Origin: Chloroflexi bacterium AL-N1
Lineage (GTDB): Bacteria; Chloroflexota; Chloroflexia; Chloroflexales; Roseiflexaceae
Direction: 5' to 3'
Assembly (NCBI GenBank): GCA_013122435.1
Contig: WYDT01000008.1
Span: forward strand, 248,001-312,000
DNA length: 64,000 bases
Position numbers and translations under genes: made by a program
The notes under the pieces: generated by a model
What the model was told of the DNA's origin: nothing
The model's input: only the letters and a program-made list of their open reading frames with translations
Databases searched by the model: none
Shown: positions 54,339 to 63,006 of the stretch, piece by piece
How the letters are laid out: every line of letters begins with the position of its first letter
Numbering within the stretch: position 1 is the stretch's first letter

Positions 54339-57035
54339 TTGAGAAGAACAAACACTTCCATAATACTGACGACGATGGTATTGTTGGTATTAAGTGCCTG
54401 CAATTTGGGAGGAAATCCCGAAGGCGCCGATGGCAACAACGCAGATACACCAGCCGATAGCAACAATGGTGACAGCGGAGCGCCCGTCACGATTAGCTTT
54501 GCCGTTCAGGAATTTGAGCGCGCCACATATAATCCGCTTGTCGAGCAGTTTAACACCGACAATCCGGATATCCGTGTACAACTGGTATCCATCGACGAGT
54601 TGTATGAATTTGGTGGAGGGTCTTTCGACCCTAGCGATTACGCACGTAGTATTGTCAGTGGCGCCGATGTAGCTAATCTGTTCTCAGTCGATGCCTCAGC
54701 TATTGAGGCCGGATTATTTACGGACCTCACACCATTGATTGATGCCGATACGAGTTTTGATCGTGATGACTTTTACCCCGGTGCCTTTGGGCCGGTCAGT
54801 CAAGGCAATAGTGTCTATATGCTCCCCAGTACCATGCAGGTAAATCTCATTTCTTACAATAAAGATTTATGGGCCGCCAACGGCCTGCCTGAACCAGATC
54901 TGAATTGGACGTGGAGCGATATGATCGCCGCAGCCGAGCAACTCGCTCAGACCCGCGGTGACGAAGTTGATGTGTATGGCCTGCTGGAGTTTGGTGGTGG
55001 GTTTCTCTTTTTGTTAAGCGCACTCAGCGAAAATGGCATCAATCTTCTCCAAACCCCTGCTGAAGATATTCAACTGGATGATCCGGTCGTCATTGCAACA
55101 CTTGAACAGGTGAAAGCACTAGCCGACTCAGGTGCCATTTTTGCCGAAGACGTTGCTACCAGTTTTGATGAATTACCTAATCTGGTCCTCGATCAACGTG
55201 CCGGGATGTGGTCGCCTGACATCCTGTCTTTTGGCCAAGAACCTGCGGAACCGACCTTTGAAGTGGGTACCTTACCACATCCCAATACACAATCCGCTCT
55301 TTTTGGCAGGAGTGCCAGTGGATTTGTGATGAGTAGCGGAACACAATATCCTGAGCAATCCTGGCGCTGGCTGACCTTTATCAGCCAACAGAACATTGAC
55401 AGCGCATTTCAGCAAGGTAATATCATTAGCGTTATTCCTGCACGCCGTTCGATTGCTGAACAGACTGGCTATTGGGACGATATCGATGAGGAAACGGCGC
55501 GTGTCATCCAAACTGTGGTAGAACAGCCTGCAGAACCCGTATCTATTGACTTCCAGAACATCACCAACCTGTTCGAGGTACTCAATACTGCTGTAACGAA
55601 TGTCACAAATGATGAACAAGATCCCGATCAAGCCCTCCGTGAAGCACAAGCCTCCTTTGAAGAGAGTGTGGCTGAGATCGCTTTAACCCCACAACCAACC
55701 CCAGATACTGGTCCAGTCGTCGTCTCGACACCTGTAGCGGATATTGCCCCTGAGGGGGCGACCACCATCACCTTCAGTACTCTAACCAGTTTTGGTGGTG
55801 CAGGAGATATACGTGCACTAGCACGTACTTTCAATGAAAATAACCCCGATCTGTTTGTGGAAATCACTACGCCTGATTTTTCTGGTGGTGGGGGTGTCAA
55901 TCTGGAGAATGTCGCCGCCGGTGCCGATTGTTTTTCGTGGTGGGGCGCACCGGGTACAAATGAATTCACTGCCACACTAGACTTACAACCGCTTATTGAT
56001 GCGGATGCCACCTTTGAACGTGATGACTATCCGGCAGGGTTACTCACTCCATTTCAACAGGGTGATGGCTTATATGGGCTGCCCTATACGGTCAACTTCC
56101 GCACCTTGTATTATGAGCAAGAAATGTTTGAAGCAGCCGGCCTCGAGTCCCCTAACGCCGATTGGACTCTTGATGACTTCCTCAATGCGGCCCAACAATT
56201 GACCAGCGGTAGTGGCAGCAATGAACAGTATGGTTATGCAGCAGGAAGTTCGCAAACCCAGGATCTCGAGTATTTCGTCAATCAGCTTGGGGCTGAGATT
56301 ACCACTAACAATAACACCCAACCCAACTTTACCGATCCATCCGTCATTGAAGCAACCAAATTCTATGTCGATCTGGTCAGTGAGTTTTCCCCACACGAGA
56401 AACTAAGTGGGTATACCAATGATGGATGGGAAAATGAGACCTTCCAACTCATTAGTGATGGACGAGTGGGCATGTGGCTCGATACCTTTAATATTACAGC
56501 AAGTGGAATAGCCGATGCCACGATTGCATCAGCCCCTCCACCACTTCCTAGTGGTTCCATTGATACTAATAGCATCGATCTTACGGGTCTCTATATTTCG
56601 GCTCAGGCAGCAGATACCAATGCCTGCTGGCGCTGGATCAATTACCTCAGCCAGGATACAACCAATCTTGAAGGGAACTACCCTGCACGTACTTCTGTGG
56701 CTGAGTCCGACGCCTTTGCTGCTGAGGCAAGCCCAGGCGCTGTTGCGGTGTATGCCGCCTATCGTGAAGCCCTTAATCAAACAGATAGTGTGTCTAATCA
56801 GAATGAATTTGACCCCGAGCGTGTGGTCGTTGAAAACTATTGGTATTACCGGGCGGTGGATCGAGCTATTCAAGGTGAAGATCTCGAAAGAGAGCTAACT
56901 GAAGCCCAGGAACTGACTGAGGACTACCTCACGTGTCGACAGGCTGATACAGACGCACACACCTGTGCCACTCAGGTTGACCCTGATTACGATGGCTTTT
57001 TACAGCCGTCGCAGGAAGAAACAAGCGACGAGTAA
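54339..57035 (+). CDS. Lipoprotein with two fused extracellular solute-binding domains
   Basis: TTG is the start, decided by AAGAGGAGG seven to eight bases upstream. The 898-residue protein has a lipoprotein signal (LTTMVLLVLSAC) and an acidic Asn/Asp linker. Two CUT1-type solute-binding domains follow (about 50-430 and 475-840), each with LTPLIDADTSF- or LQPLIDADATF-like and NxxSYNKDLW- or NFRTLYYEQEM-like segments. The tail is helical with a Cys pair (CRQADTDAHTC). Fusion of two binding domains in one chain is unusual, and no permease is adjacent. It could be a sensor or a high-avidity binder. Confidence 0.88.
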   Translation: MRRTNTSIILTTMVLLVLSACNLGGNPEGADGNNADTPADSNNGDSGAPVTISFAVQEFERATYNPLVEQFNTDNPDIRVQLVSIDELYEFGGGSFDPSDYARSIVSGADVANLFSVDASAIEAGLFTDLTPLIDADTSFDRDDFYPGAFGPVSQGNSVYMLPSTMQVNLISYNKDLWAANGLPEPDLNWTWSDMIAAAEQLAQTRGDEVDVYGLLEFGGGFLFLLSALSENGINLLQTPAEDIQLDDPVVIATLEQVKALADSGAIFAEDVATSFDELPNLVLDQRAGMWSPDILSFGQEPAEPTFEVGTLPHPNTQSALFGRSASGFVMSSGTQYPEQSWRWLTFISQQNIDSAFQQGNIISVIPARRSIAEQTGYWDDIDEETARVIQTVVEQPAEPVSIDFQNITNLFEVLNTAVTNVTNDEQDPDQALREAQASFEESVAEIALTPQPTPDTGPVVVSTPVADIAPEGATTITFSTLTSFGGAGDIRALARTFNENNPDLFVEITTPDFSGGGGVNLENVAAGADCFSWWGAPGTNEFTATLDLQPLIDADATFERDDYPAGLLTPFQQGDGLYGLPYTVNFRTLYYEQEMFEAAGLESPNADWTLDDFLNAAQQLTSGSGSNEQYGYAAGSSQTQDLEYFVNQLGAEITTNNNTQPNFTDPSVIEATKFYVDLVSEFSPHEKLSGYTNDGWENETFQLISDGRVGMWLDTFNITASGIADATIASAPPPLPSGSIDTNSIDLTGLYISAQAADTNACWRWINYLSQDTTNLEGNYPARTSVAESDAFAAEASPGAVAVYAAYREALNQTDSVSNQNEFDPERVVVENYWYYRAVDRAIQGEDLERELTEAQELTEDYLTCRQADTDAHTCATQVDPDYDGFLQPSQEETSDE

Positions 57036-57047
57036 CGTGGATAATAC

Positions 57048-57068
57048 AGGTGAGGCAATGCCTCACCT
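57048..57068 (+). terminator. Terminator after the double solute-binding gene
   Basis: AGGTGAGGCA and TGCCTCACCT face each other around one base, giving a stem of about eight bp with a small loop once the tip opens. It is followed by TTCTCTCCTGT and flanked by an outer AATACAG/CTGTATT pair. Confidence 0.75.
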
Positions 57069-57119
57069 TTCTCTCCTGTATTATTTGAGTAAAAACCGAC
57101 TTCCAAGAGGAGGTTTCTG

Positions 57120-57194
57120 TTGAGAAGATCCAACACACTTCTTATACTCGCATTCATGGGGTTGTTCGGATTAGGTGCTTGTAACACACAATGA
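57120..57194 (+). pseudogene. Leftover lipoprotein signal peptide of a third paralogue
   Basis: TTG at 57120 opens a 24-codon frame, LRRSNTLLILAFMGLFGLGAC followed by three residues and TGA. The ribosome-binding region AAGAGGAGGTTTCT (57105-57118) is identical to that of the intact gene (54324-54337), with the same distance to the TTG. This marks it as the truncated start of a tandem copy. A genuine tiny lipoprotein is a less likely alternative. Confidence 0.65.
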
Positions 57195-57235
57195 TCACTG
57201 CGGATCATGTCGGTATTTGACCCATTGCCAGAATG

Positions 57236-58492
57236 TCAGAATGTCACAGACTGTACTCTTTTACAGAGCAATGGTTCGTTGATTGCCTGGGCATCTAATG
57301 TACTTGCTCCAAGAAAACCGACGAAACGGGAAAATCCATGGGCCAATGCCTCGGCAAATGCTTCATCGTTGCCGAGGTTTGCATCCTCCAGCCATAAACC
57401 AAGGATAACATATGTATTCGTTATTCGATCAAGTTTACTGTCGAAGCGAGCGACCAAACGATCACCCCAAAGAACAGGCATCGTATAATAGCCATATTTC
57501 CTCTTGTTCTCAGGTTTGTAGACTTCCCATACATAGTCGAAGTTGAAGAGCGTTTTGGCACGTCCCCGTCCGCTGACTTGATCGAGCGGAGCAAGAAAAA
57601 CAACTTCTTCAGATGTCGTCGTATCTAATGGTTTCCATGCGTCTGGTACCCGTCCAACCGTCAAATCATTGAGTAGCTCGACATCCCTCCTGAGCGCATA
57701 ATGTGTCGCGCGCCAACCTTCAACCTGCACCTCGATGATATCGCCGTCTGCCAGAAGTTGATCCACTATGAGCTGCTTTCTGCTGAAGGGTACACCCCGA
57801 AGGAAGGCATCACTTGTACGATTCAAGCGTGAGAGACCGAAGAAACTAATCTCTTTTCTTATTAAAAAACGGTCTGCTTCTTCATCAATACTCTCGTGAA
57901 TGCATTCTTCTGGCGCAACTACCTTTGTGAGTGCGTAGATGCGCTCGAAGTTCTCGCGGTGATGCGTCATCACTTCACCAGTACGCCATAAATAATACAG
58001 CGCCAACGAGCTATCTTTGCGTCCACGATAACTCTGTGTTCGTTTCCGCTCAGTTGCATCGAAGTCACGATTGCTCAAGACACCGCGCGCTCTCAGTAAC
58101 GCCCGAATTTCGTCCATCACTTCGGCATGTTCGTTCACCATCTTACGCACTCGCGGCTCACAGTCTGGATCGCCATCGCGCTCACGGCGCATGATGATCC
58201 GCCAATGTGGTAGCTCATCCATTGGTCGCGTCGCCAGCCAACCACCCCAGTCAAAGAATTTGCGCTGCTGGTAAGTAATGTCCTCCCACAACCCAGGTGT
58301 GTAATCGAGCACCCGGCTGTGTAAAGCAATATCATGGCTACGGGCAATGATTTGTAGTGGGTCAAGCTGCAAGTAGTCCATCTCCCGCATCGCCTGTTCT
58401 GTCCCTATGCTACCCCGCCAGCGCCTGCCAGGCCACAAACCCTGTTTGCCAATAATGAAGCGCCGCGCAATATCGAGATCAATCGTCAGCAT
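57236..58492 (-). CDS. HTH_42 winged-helix protein, AlkX/YcaQ-like DNA glycosylase
   Basis: The 418-residue product has the HTH_42 (DUF1006) fold. Near residue 40 it carries YLQLDPLQIIARSHDIAL, where QLD matches the QxD catalytic motif of E. coli AlkX (YcaQ), an enzyme that unhooks DNA interstrand crosslinks. Further family segments are HWRIIMRRER and VFLAPLDQVSGRGRAKTLFNF. Its start overlaps the DinB gene end by seven bases, so both are co-translated. Confidence 0.88.
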   Translation of the reverse strand: MLTIDLDIARRFIIGKQGLWPGRRWRGSIGTEQAMREMDYLQLDPLQIIARSHDIALHSRVLDYTPGLWEDITYQQRKFFDWGGWLATRPMDELPHWRIIMRRERDGDPDCEPRVRKMVNEHAEVMDEIRALLRARGVLSNRDFDATERKRTQSYRGRKDSSLALYYLWRTGEVMTHHRENFERIYALTKVVAPEECIHESIDEEADRFLIRKEISFFGLSRLNRTSDAFLRGVPFSRKQLIVDQLLADGDIIEVQVEGWRATHYALRRDVELLNDLTVGRVPDAWKPLDTTTSEEVVFLAPLDQVSGRGRAKTLFNFDYVWEVYKPENKRKYGYYTMPVLWGDRLVARFDSKLDRITNTYVILGLWLEDANLGNDEAFAEALAHGFSRFVGFLGASTLDAQAINEPLLCKRVQSVTF

Positions 58493-58998
58493 GATGTGGG
58501 GTTGCTCCTGGCTTGAGCAACCCAATCAATACCCAACACACCATTCGTTCCAAGGAAAAAGCTTAATTGTGATGCATGTTCCTGAACATGACGCATACTA
58601 TAGAGTTGTAACTCTAGAAAGGTTGGTTCCATCCAATCAAAGGTACACAGCTGCTGTGCCTGCTCATCAGTCAGTGCATTGATGACTGCTTCACATTGCT
58701 GGCGACACTGCTTGAGATAGGTGCTAACATCAGTTTGGGGGTACGGTTTTTCCGGGAGTGCTCCACGAATGAATGGAGCAGGAGGCGTAAAACCTGCTGA
58801 GGAGTCGGACAAGAAAAGATCGAGCCAGGACAATGTATGATATGCCAGGTACCAGAATTGCCCATACGCTGGATCATCCTCGTCGTCCCAGAGGTTGGCC
58901 GTCCAAAGCCGCTCAGGACAGGCACCGATAGCATCGTCGAGCATATCAATGGCAGCACCAAACTGTTGCCAAAGGCTTGTCTTCCAGAGGCTGTTCAT
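58486..58998 (-). CDS. DinB-family protein
   Basis: The ATG at 58998 has GAGGAG seven bases upstream. The 170-residue four-helix protein shows YGQFWYLAYHTLSWLDLFL (metal-binding histidine), and a later LQLYSMRHVQEHASQLSFFL (second histidine pair), as in DinB/YfiT-like metal-dependent proteins. The family includes thiol transferases and damage-inducible proteins of unknown activity. It is the first gene of a two-gene minus-strand operon with the AlkX-like gene. Confidence 0.85.
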   Translation of the reverse strand: MNSLWKTSLWQQFGAAIDMLDDAIGACPERLWTANLWDDEDDPAYGQFWYLAYHTLSWLDLFLSDSSAGFTPPAPFIRGALPEKPYPQTDVSTYLKQCRQQCEAVINALTDEQAQQLCTFDWMEPTFLELQLYSMRHVQEHASQLSFFLGTNGVLGIDWVAQARSNPTSC

Positions 58999-59273
58999 TT
59001 CATTGCTCCTCATAGTCCATGTTTCCACACTATAATTAGAATAGCACACACGTTCGCAATTGGCAACTATTTCTAAAAGCGTATTGCATTTTTCTGGATA
59101 TATTATAAACTGATACTAAGAACAAATATACTCATTTTCACCATACAGAGGATTAAGTTCAAACGGATACATCAAACCAGTTAGTCAACGCTGGAAATAC
59201 AAGCCTTACCATCATCATCATACGCTTCTCGAGTCGAAGAAATTTAGAAAACATACAATGAGATGAGAAAACA

Positions 59274-60398
59274 GTGAAATCGTTGACATGGAACCAGATA
59301 CACGCATGGCGACTGGCGCAGCACAGCCTTTCGCCGCGATCAAAACGTGGGGCCTTCGTCGAGATCGCCTCTCATCTGTACGGCATTCACGCCCAGGTAA
59401 TGTCTGCTGCTGAGCTTGCGTTGGGAGTACGCACGGATGGCCTCACACCACAGGACGTACAGGCGGCACTCTGGCAGGATCGCACACTTGTCAAAACGTG
59501 GGCAATGCGCGGTACGCTGCACTTGCTGGCTGCCGACGACTTGCCCTTACATGCCGCTGCACGCACCATTGATCCGCGTGGCTGGATCGACTTTGCGTCT
59601 CACGGCATTTCGGAGAAACAGGCCCAGGCATTTCTGGAAGCAGTGTCTGAGATTCTGGGCAGCGAACCGATGACGCGTGAGCAACTTGCCGCCGCCGTAA
59701 GTGAGCAGGTCAGGCTACCCATACTCGCTGAGTTGATTGGAAGCAGATGGGGCACGGCGTTAAAACCCTCAGCATTCCGAGGCGATCTGTGCTTCGGTCC
59801 AAGTCAGGGTAAGAATATCACCTTCGTGAATCCGAAGAAGTGGCTTGGCAATTGGGCGCCAGTCGAGCCAGAAGCGGCATTTGGCGAGATTGCGCGGCGC
59901 TTTCTGCGTGCTTACGGTCCCTTAACACCAAAGCAGTTTGCCCGCTGGTGGAACGAGGGTCGAGTGAACGTTGCCAAAAAAGTCTTTCAGCACATCGAAG
60001 ATGAACTGGAACCCGTTGACGTAGAAGGCTGGCAAGCATTGGCACTAAAGTCGACGATAGAACAGATGCAGCAATCTACCGTATCGGGTGTGGTAAGGTT
60101 GCTACCATTGTTCGATGCCTACACGCTGGACATTGGACGCACAGGGGAGCCGATTCTGCCCAAACAGTATCGGCAGCAGGTCTTTCGCCAGCAGGGATGG
60201 ACTACGGCGGTGGTGCTTGTCGATGGGATGATCAAGGGCGTTTGGGACTATAAGACAAAAGAGAACCCCAAAACAGTCATGGTGGAGATGTTCGAGCCAC
60301 CGACGAAGCGTATCCAGGAAAGTATCGAAGCAGAAGTCGTCCGGTTAGGCGAATTTTTGAGTACTGCGGCTGCACTGGAGTACGGCCCGATTACATGA
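59274..60398 (+). CDS. HTH_42 winged-helix protein, AlkZ-like
   Basis: GTG is the start; the ATG alternatives lie well inside the fold. The 374-residue protein has the AlkZ layout: RLAQHSLSPR, LYGIHAQVMSAAELALGVR, VKTWAMRGTLHLLAADDLPL, SAFRGDLCFGPSQGKNITFV and RFLRAYGPLTPKQFARWW. The catalytic QxQ of Streptomyces AlkZ reads HAQ here (an HxQ variant). It is divergent from the DinB/AlkX-like operon with a 275-base gap. Repair of bulky or crosslink adducts is inferred from the family. Confidence 0.87.
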   Translation: MKSLTWNQIHAWRLAQHSLSPRSKRGAFVEIASHLYGIHAQVMSAAELALGVRTDGLTPQDVQAALWQDRTLVKTWAMRGTLHLLAADDLPLHAAARTIDPRGWIDFASHGISEKQAQAFLEAVSEILGSEPMTREQLAAAVSEQVRLPILAELIGSRWGTALKPSAFRGDLCFGPSQGKNITFVNPKKWLGNWAPVEPEAAFGEIARRFLRAYGPLTPKQFARWWNEGRVNVAKKVFQHIEDELEPVDVEGWQALALKSTIEQMQQSTVSGVVRLLPLFDAYTLDIGRTGEPILPKQYRQQVFRQQGWTTAVVLVDGMIKGVWDYKTKENPKTVMVEMFEPPTKRIQESIEAEVVRLGEFLSTAAALEYGPIT

Positions 60399-60463
60399 TG
60401 TTGCCGTGAGCATCACAGAAGACAAGGGAAAGTTGAGCTACAGCGAATAGACAATCAACAGCA

Positions 60464-60483
60464 GAGCGCTCACAAGAGCGCCC
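60464..60483 (+). terminator. Terminator between convergent genes
   Basis: AGCGCTC-ACAA-GAGCGC forms a short strong stem; CCTTGGCCTTTT follows on the plus strand. It sits between the AlkZ-like gene and the glycosyltransferase gene on the opposite strand. Confidence 0.6.
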
Positions 60484-60497
60484 TTGGCCTTTTCGTT

Positions 60498-62699
60498 CTA
60501 TCGCACAACCACTTTACCAAGTTCAATCGGCCCAGCATCATTCAATGGTGTTAATGTCTGTGGATCATACATACCCACGAGCAGGCGATAGGTTCCTGGA
60601 GCGACCTCTCCCGACACGGGCAAATCCTGATCATCACGAATGAGTTCACCTGCCTGCCAGCTACTTGTGGGACGCGAACCATTGAGTGGTGGGACATCGC
60701 GCTGTGCCACTTTGGTGTCTTCATCATCGACAAGGTGAACATACACCACATAATCCTGTGTCAGTGACTTGGTCACCTGCCAGTACAACGCCAATTGCAA
60801 CGCAGTACCCGCCTGCACTTCACCAGCGTGTCGATAGCCATCGAGCACCAGCGTACCACCACCAAGCGTCGCACCGGAAGGCGTTCGTTCATCATCGGCA
60901 ACATCGCCAACACCTGTCGCATAAATACTCAACAATGGCCCGTAGCGATCATCGCGGACAAACTCGGCTACTGGCTCACCAAACGGTGCCAATTGCTCTG
61001 GGGCATTAGCCGCTACGTCATCATTCACCACAAGATAACGAAACCCATTCTCCTGATACCACTCCAGCGGGTTACTTGTCATGGGCTGGCCGCCCTGCAC
61101 CTGCAAGCGATCAGACAAAATCAGTGTCTGGTCCTCCAACCAGATACGCGATCCATCGGGAGCATTTTGTTCGACCCATTCCGTGGCCAGAATACGCGTC
61201 GTGGGGCGGGCACGCAGCCAATCTTCATACACTGCACGTGAAAACGGTTGGATGGAAAACAGCACAGCGAAGAGCGCTACCAACACCACCGGATGCGGCG
61301 AAAAAGCAATGGCACGCTTTGGACTCTCAGGTGAGGCAGACACTCGCACTTGGTAGGCATCGATCAAGGTCATAACCGCCATTGCCGCAAGCAGGCACAG
61401 GAAGGGCAAAAATGGCATCGCATTGCGAAAGAAAACGACTGTTACACCACTCATCTGAATAAAGTAGAGCACGGCAAACGAAAGCAGCAGCACATCAGCC
61501 GTACGTCGCCGCACAAACGCCAGCACCAAGCCACCAAACCCCGCCCAGGCAACCAGCGCGCTTTCGTTGAGAAATGCTCCCCAGTAGAAGAGTGCCGATT
61601 GTGACGATTCGGCACCGGGGTGGCCCGTGAAGCGGTAATGCACCAGGACAGAAGCAACATCGTTCAATACGTTCGGCAATTCGCTGATCCAGAACGGTGT
61701 TCCCAGCGTAAACCCGAGGGCCACACCCACAAAGCTACAGGTACTTCCCACAAGCACCGTGGTATAACGCGGATGCTTTGGTGCCCGTTGGCTGCGCGCC
61801 ATTGCCACAAGCGCCACCAGCAACGGCACGATCAGCACCACCACGTTGTACTTGGTTGCCATCGCCAACCCGACACAGAACCCCGCGATCAGGGTAAGCG
61901 CCAACCGATCTGTGTGGCGTTCAGGGGGTCGCAACGCCATCCATACCATGGGTAAAAACGCCAGCAGGGTAAAGAACATCGAGGGTGTATCAGTCGTAAT
62001 ATAATGTGCATCACCAACTGCCGAAGGGTATACAGCGAGAAAGAGCGCCGCCAGCAGCCCCACCATAGGGCCATACCATAACCGCCCCAGTACATATGTC
62101 AACAGAACTGTCGCACTTCCCAGCAAAGCCGTGAATCCACGTCCCCAGACATAGTAGTGCGCCGGATCGATATCGTCGACGGTTTCATACAAACCAGCAC
62201 CAACGCCGGCAATAAAATGCATCCCGGCCACAGGGACCTGCAGATATGTGTAAAGTGTCGGATAGATAAACGAACGTGGATTATAGTCAGCGGTTTGGAG
62301 CATCGCAACCGCACGATCAGCGACAGCCCACTCATCGGGATGGTCGAGGTACGGCAGGCCAAAGCGCAAACCCCAGAAACGTAGTACTGACCCTATGGCC
62401 ACCACACCAGCTACCAGCGCAGTGTGCCCCAACCCAGGCCAGGCCACAACCCGACGCCACACACGCACTATGGGTGGTTGGACAGCAATCGTCGCGGCCA
62501 GTGCCACCACCAACAAACCTACGACGAGTGACGCAGCACTCGCAGGGAATGCACCACGTGTTACAAACACCACAAAGAGCAGCGCACCAATGAGCCCTGA
62601 CAGTACTCGCAGCAGAGTCACCCGGTTTACCCTGCTCCAGCGTGAGGCAGTTGTAACCGTACGGTCCTTTGCCATATCAGCTATATGTTGTTCTTCCAT
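60498..62699 (-). CDS. Polytopic membrane glycosyltransferase (GT39/ArnT-like)
   Basis: The start at 62699 has GGGAG close upstream; the longer frame adds 63 residues without a site. The 733-residue protein has about a dozen membrane helices. Early comes YLDHPDEWAVADRAV, with the acidic pair in the first external loop typical of lipid-linked sugar transferases (DxD/DE), then AHYITTDTPSMFFTLLAFLP. The C-terminal 170 residues are a soluble, probably external beta domain. It would move sugars from polyprenyl-phosphate donors to cell-surface acceptors. The donor and target are unknown. Confidence 0.85.
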   Translation of the reverse strand: MEEQHIADMAKDRTVTTASRWSRVNRVTLLRVLSGLIGALLFVVFVTRGAFPASAASLVVGLLVVALAATIAVQPPIVRVWRRVVAWPGLGHTALVAGVVAIGSVLRFWGLRFGLPYLDHPDEWAVADRAVAMLQTADYNPRSFIYPTLYTYLQVPVAGMHFIAGVGAGLYETVDDIDPAHYYVWGRGFTALLGSATVLLTYVLGRLWYGPMVGLLAALFLAVYPSAVGDAHYITTDTPSMFFTLLAFLPMVWMALRPPERHTDRLALTLIAGFCVGLAMATKYNVVVLIVPLLVALVAMARSQRAPKHPRYTTVLVGSTCSFVGVALGFTLGTPFWISELPNVLNDVASVLVHYRFTGHPGAESSQSALFYWGAFLNESALVAWAGFGGLVLAFVRRRTADVLLLSFAVLYFIQMSGVTVVFFRNAMPFLPFLCLLAAMAVMTLIDAYQVRVSASPESPKRAIAFSPHPVVLVALFAVLFSIQPFSRAVYEDWLRARPTTRILATEWVEQNAPDGSRIWLEDQTLILSDRLQVQGGQPMTSNPLEWYQENGFRYLVVNDDVAANAPEQLAPFGEPVAEFVRDDRYGPLLSIYATGVGDVADDERTPSGATLGGGTLVLDGYRHAGEVQAGTALQLALYWQVTKSLTQDYVVYVHLVDDEDTKVAQRDVPPLNGSRPTSSWQAGELIRDDQDLPVSGEVAPGTYRLLVGMYDPQTLTPLNDAGPIELGKVVVR

Positions 62700-63006
62700 A
62701 GGCTCCCAATTATACCAGAGCTTCCGGAAGCTCACCCAAAAGCCCCAAAACATGAGCCACCACCGTTGAACCAAGTAAGTATTCGGATCGATCCTTGTAT
62801 GTCCGTGGATCGCAACGCAGCGAAACGTAGGCACTCCCACAACGCTGCAGGAGGTAGTTTCTGCAACAGTTCCAGACACCACACCCACCAGTCGTTGTCT
62901 GAATTGAGAACCAGATCGATGTCAAACAGCGTGCTTGATGACGCACATCCATGTTGCCCAATGAAGTGATTATGGAAGTGGATCGTTGAAAAAAGGAGGC
63001 TAGCAT
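62700..63006. other. Divergent intergenic region
   Basis: About 300 bases between the glycosyltransferase and the secreted metalloprotease-like gene. It contains the palindrome at 62718 and several short overlapping open frames with no ribosome binding site. No RNA gene or clear sigma-70 promoter was found. Confidence 0.5.
62718..62733. repeat. TTCCGGAAGCTC motif, copy 3 (perfect 16-bp palindrome)
   Basis: GAGCTTCCGGAAGCTC lies 19 bases before the glycosyltransferase start and continues ACCCAAAA, close to the CCCCAACA that follows copy 1. It is placed like an operator. Confidence 0.5.
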
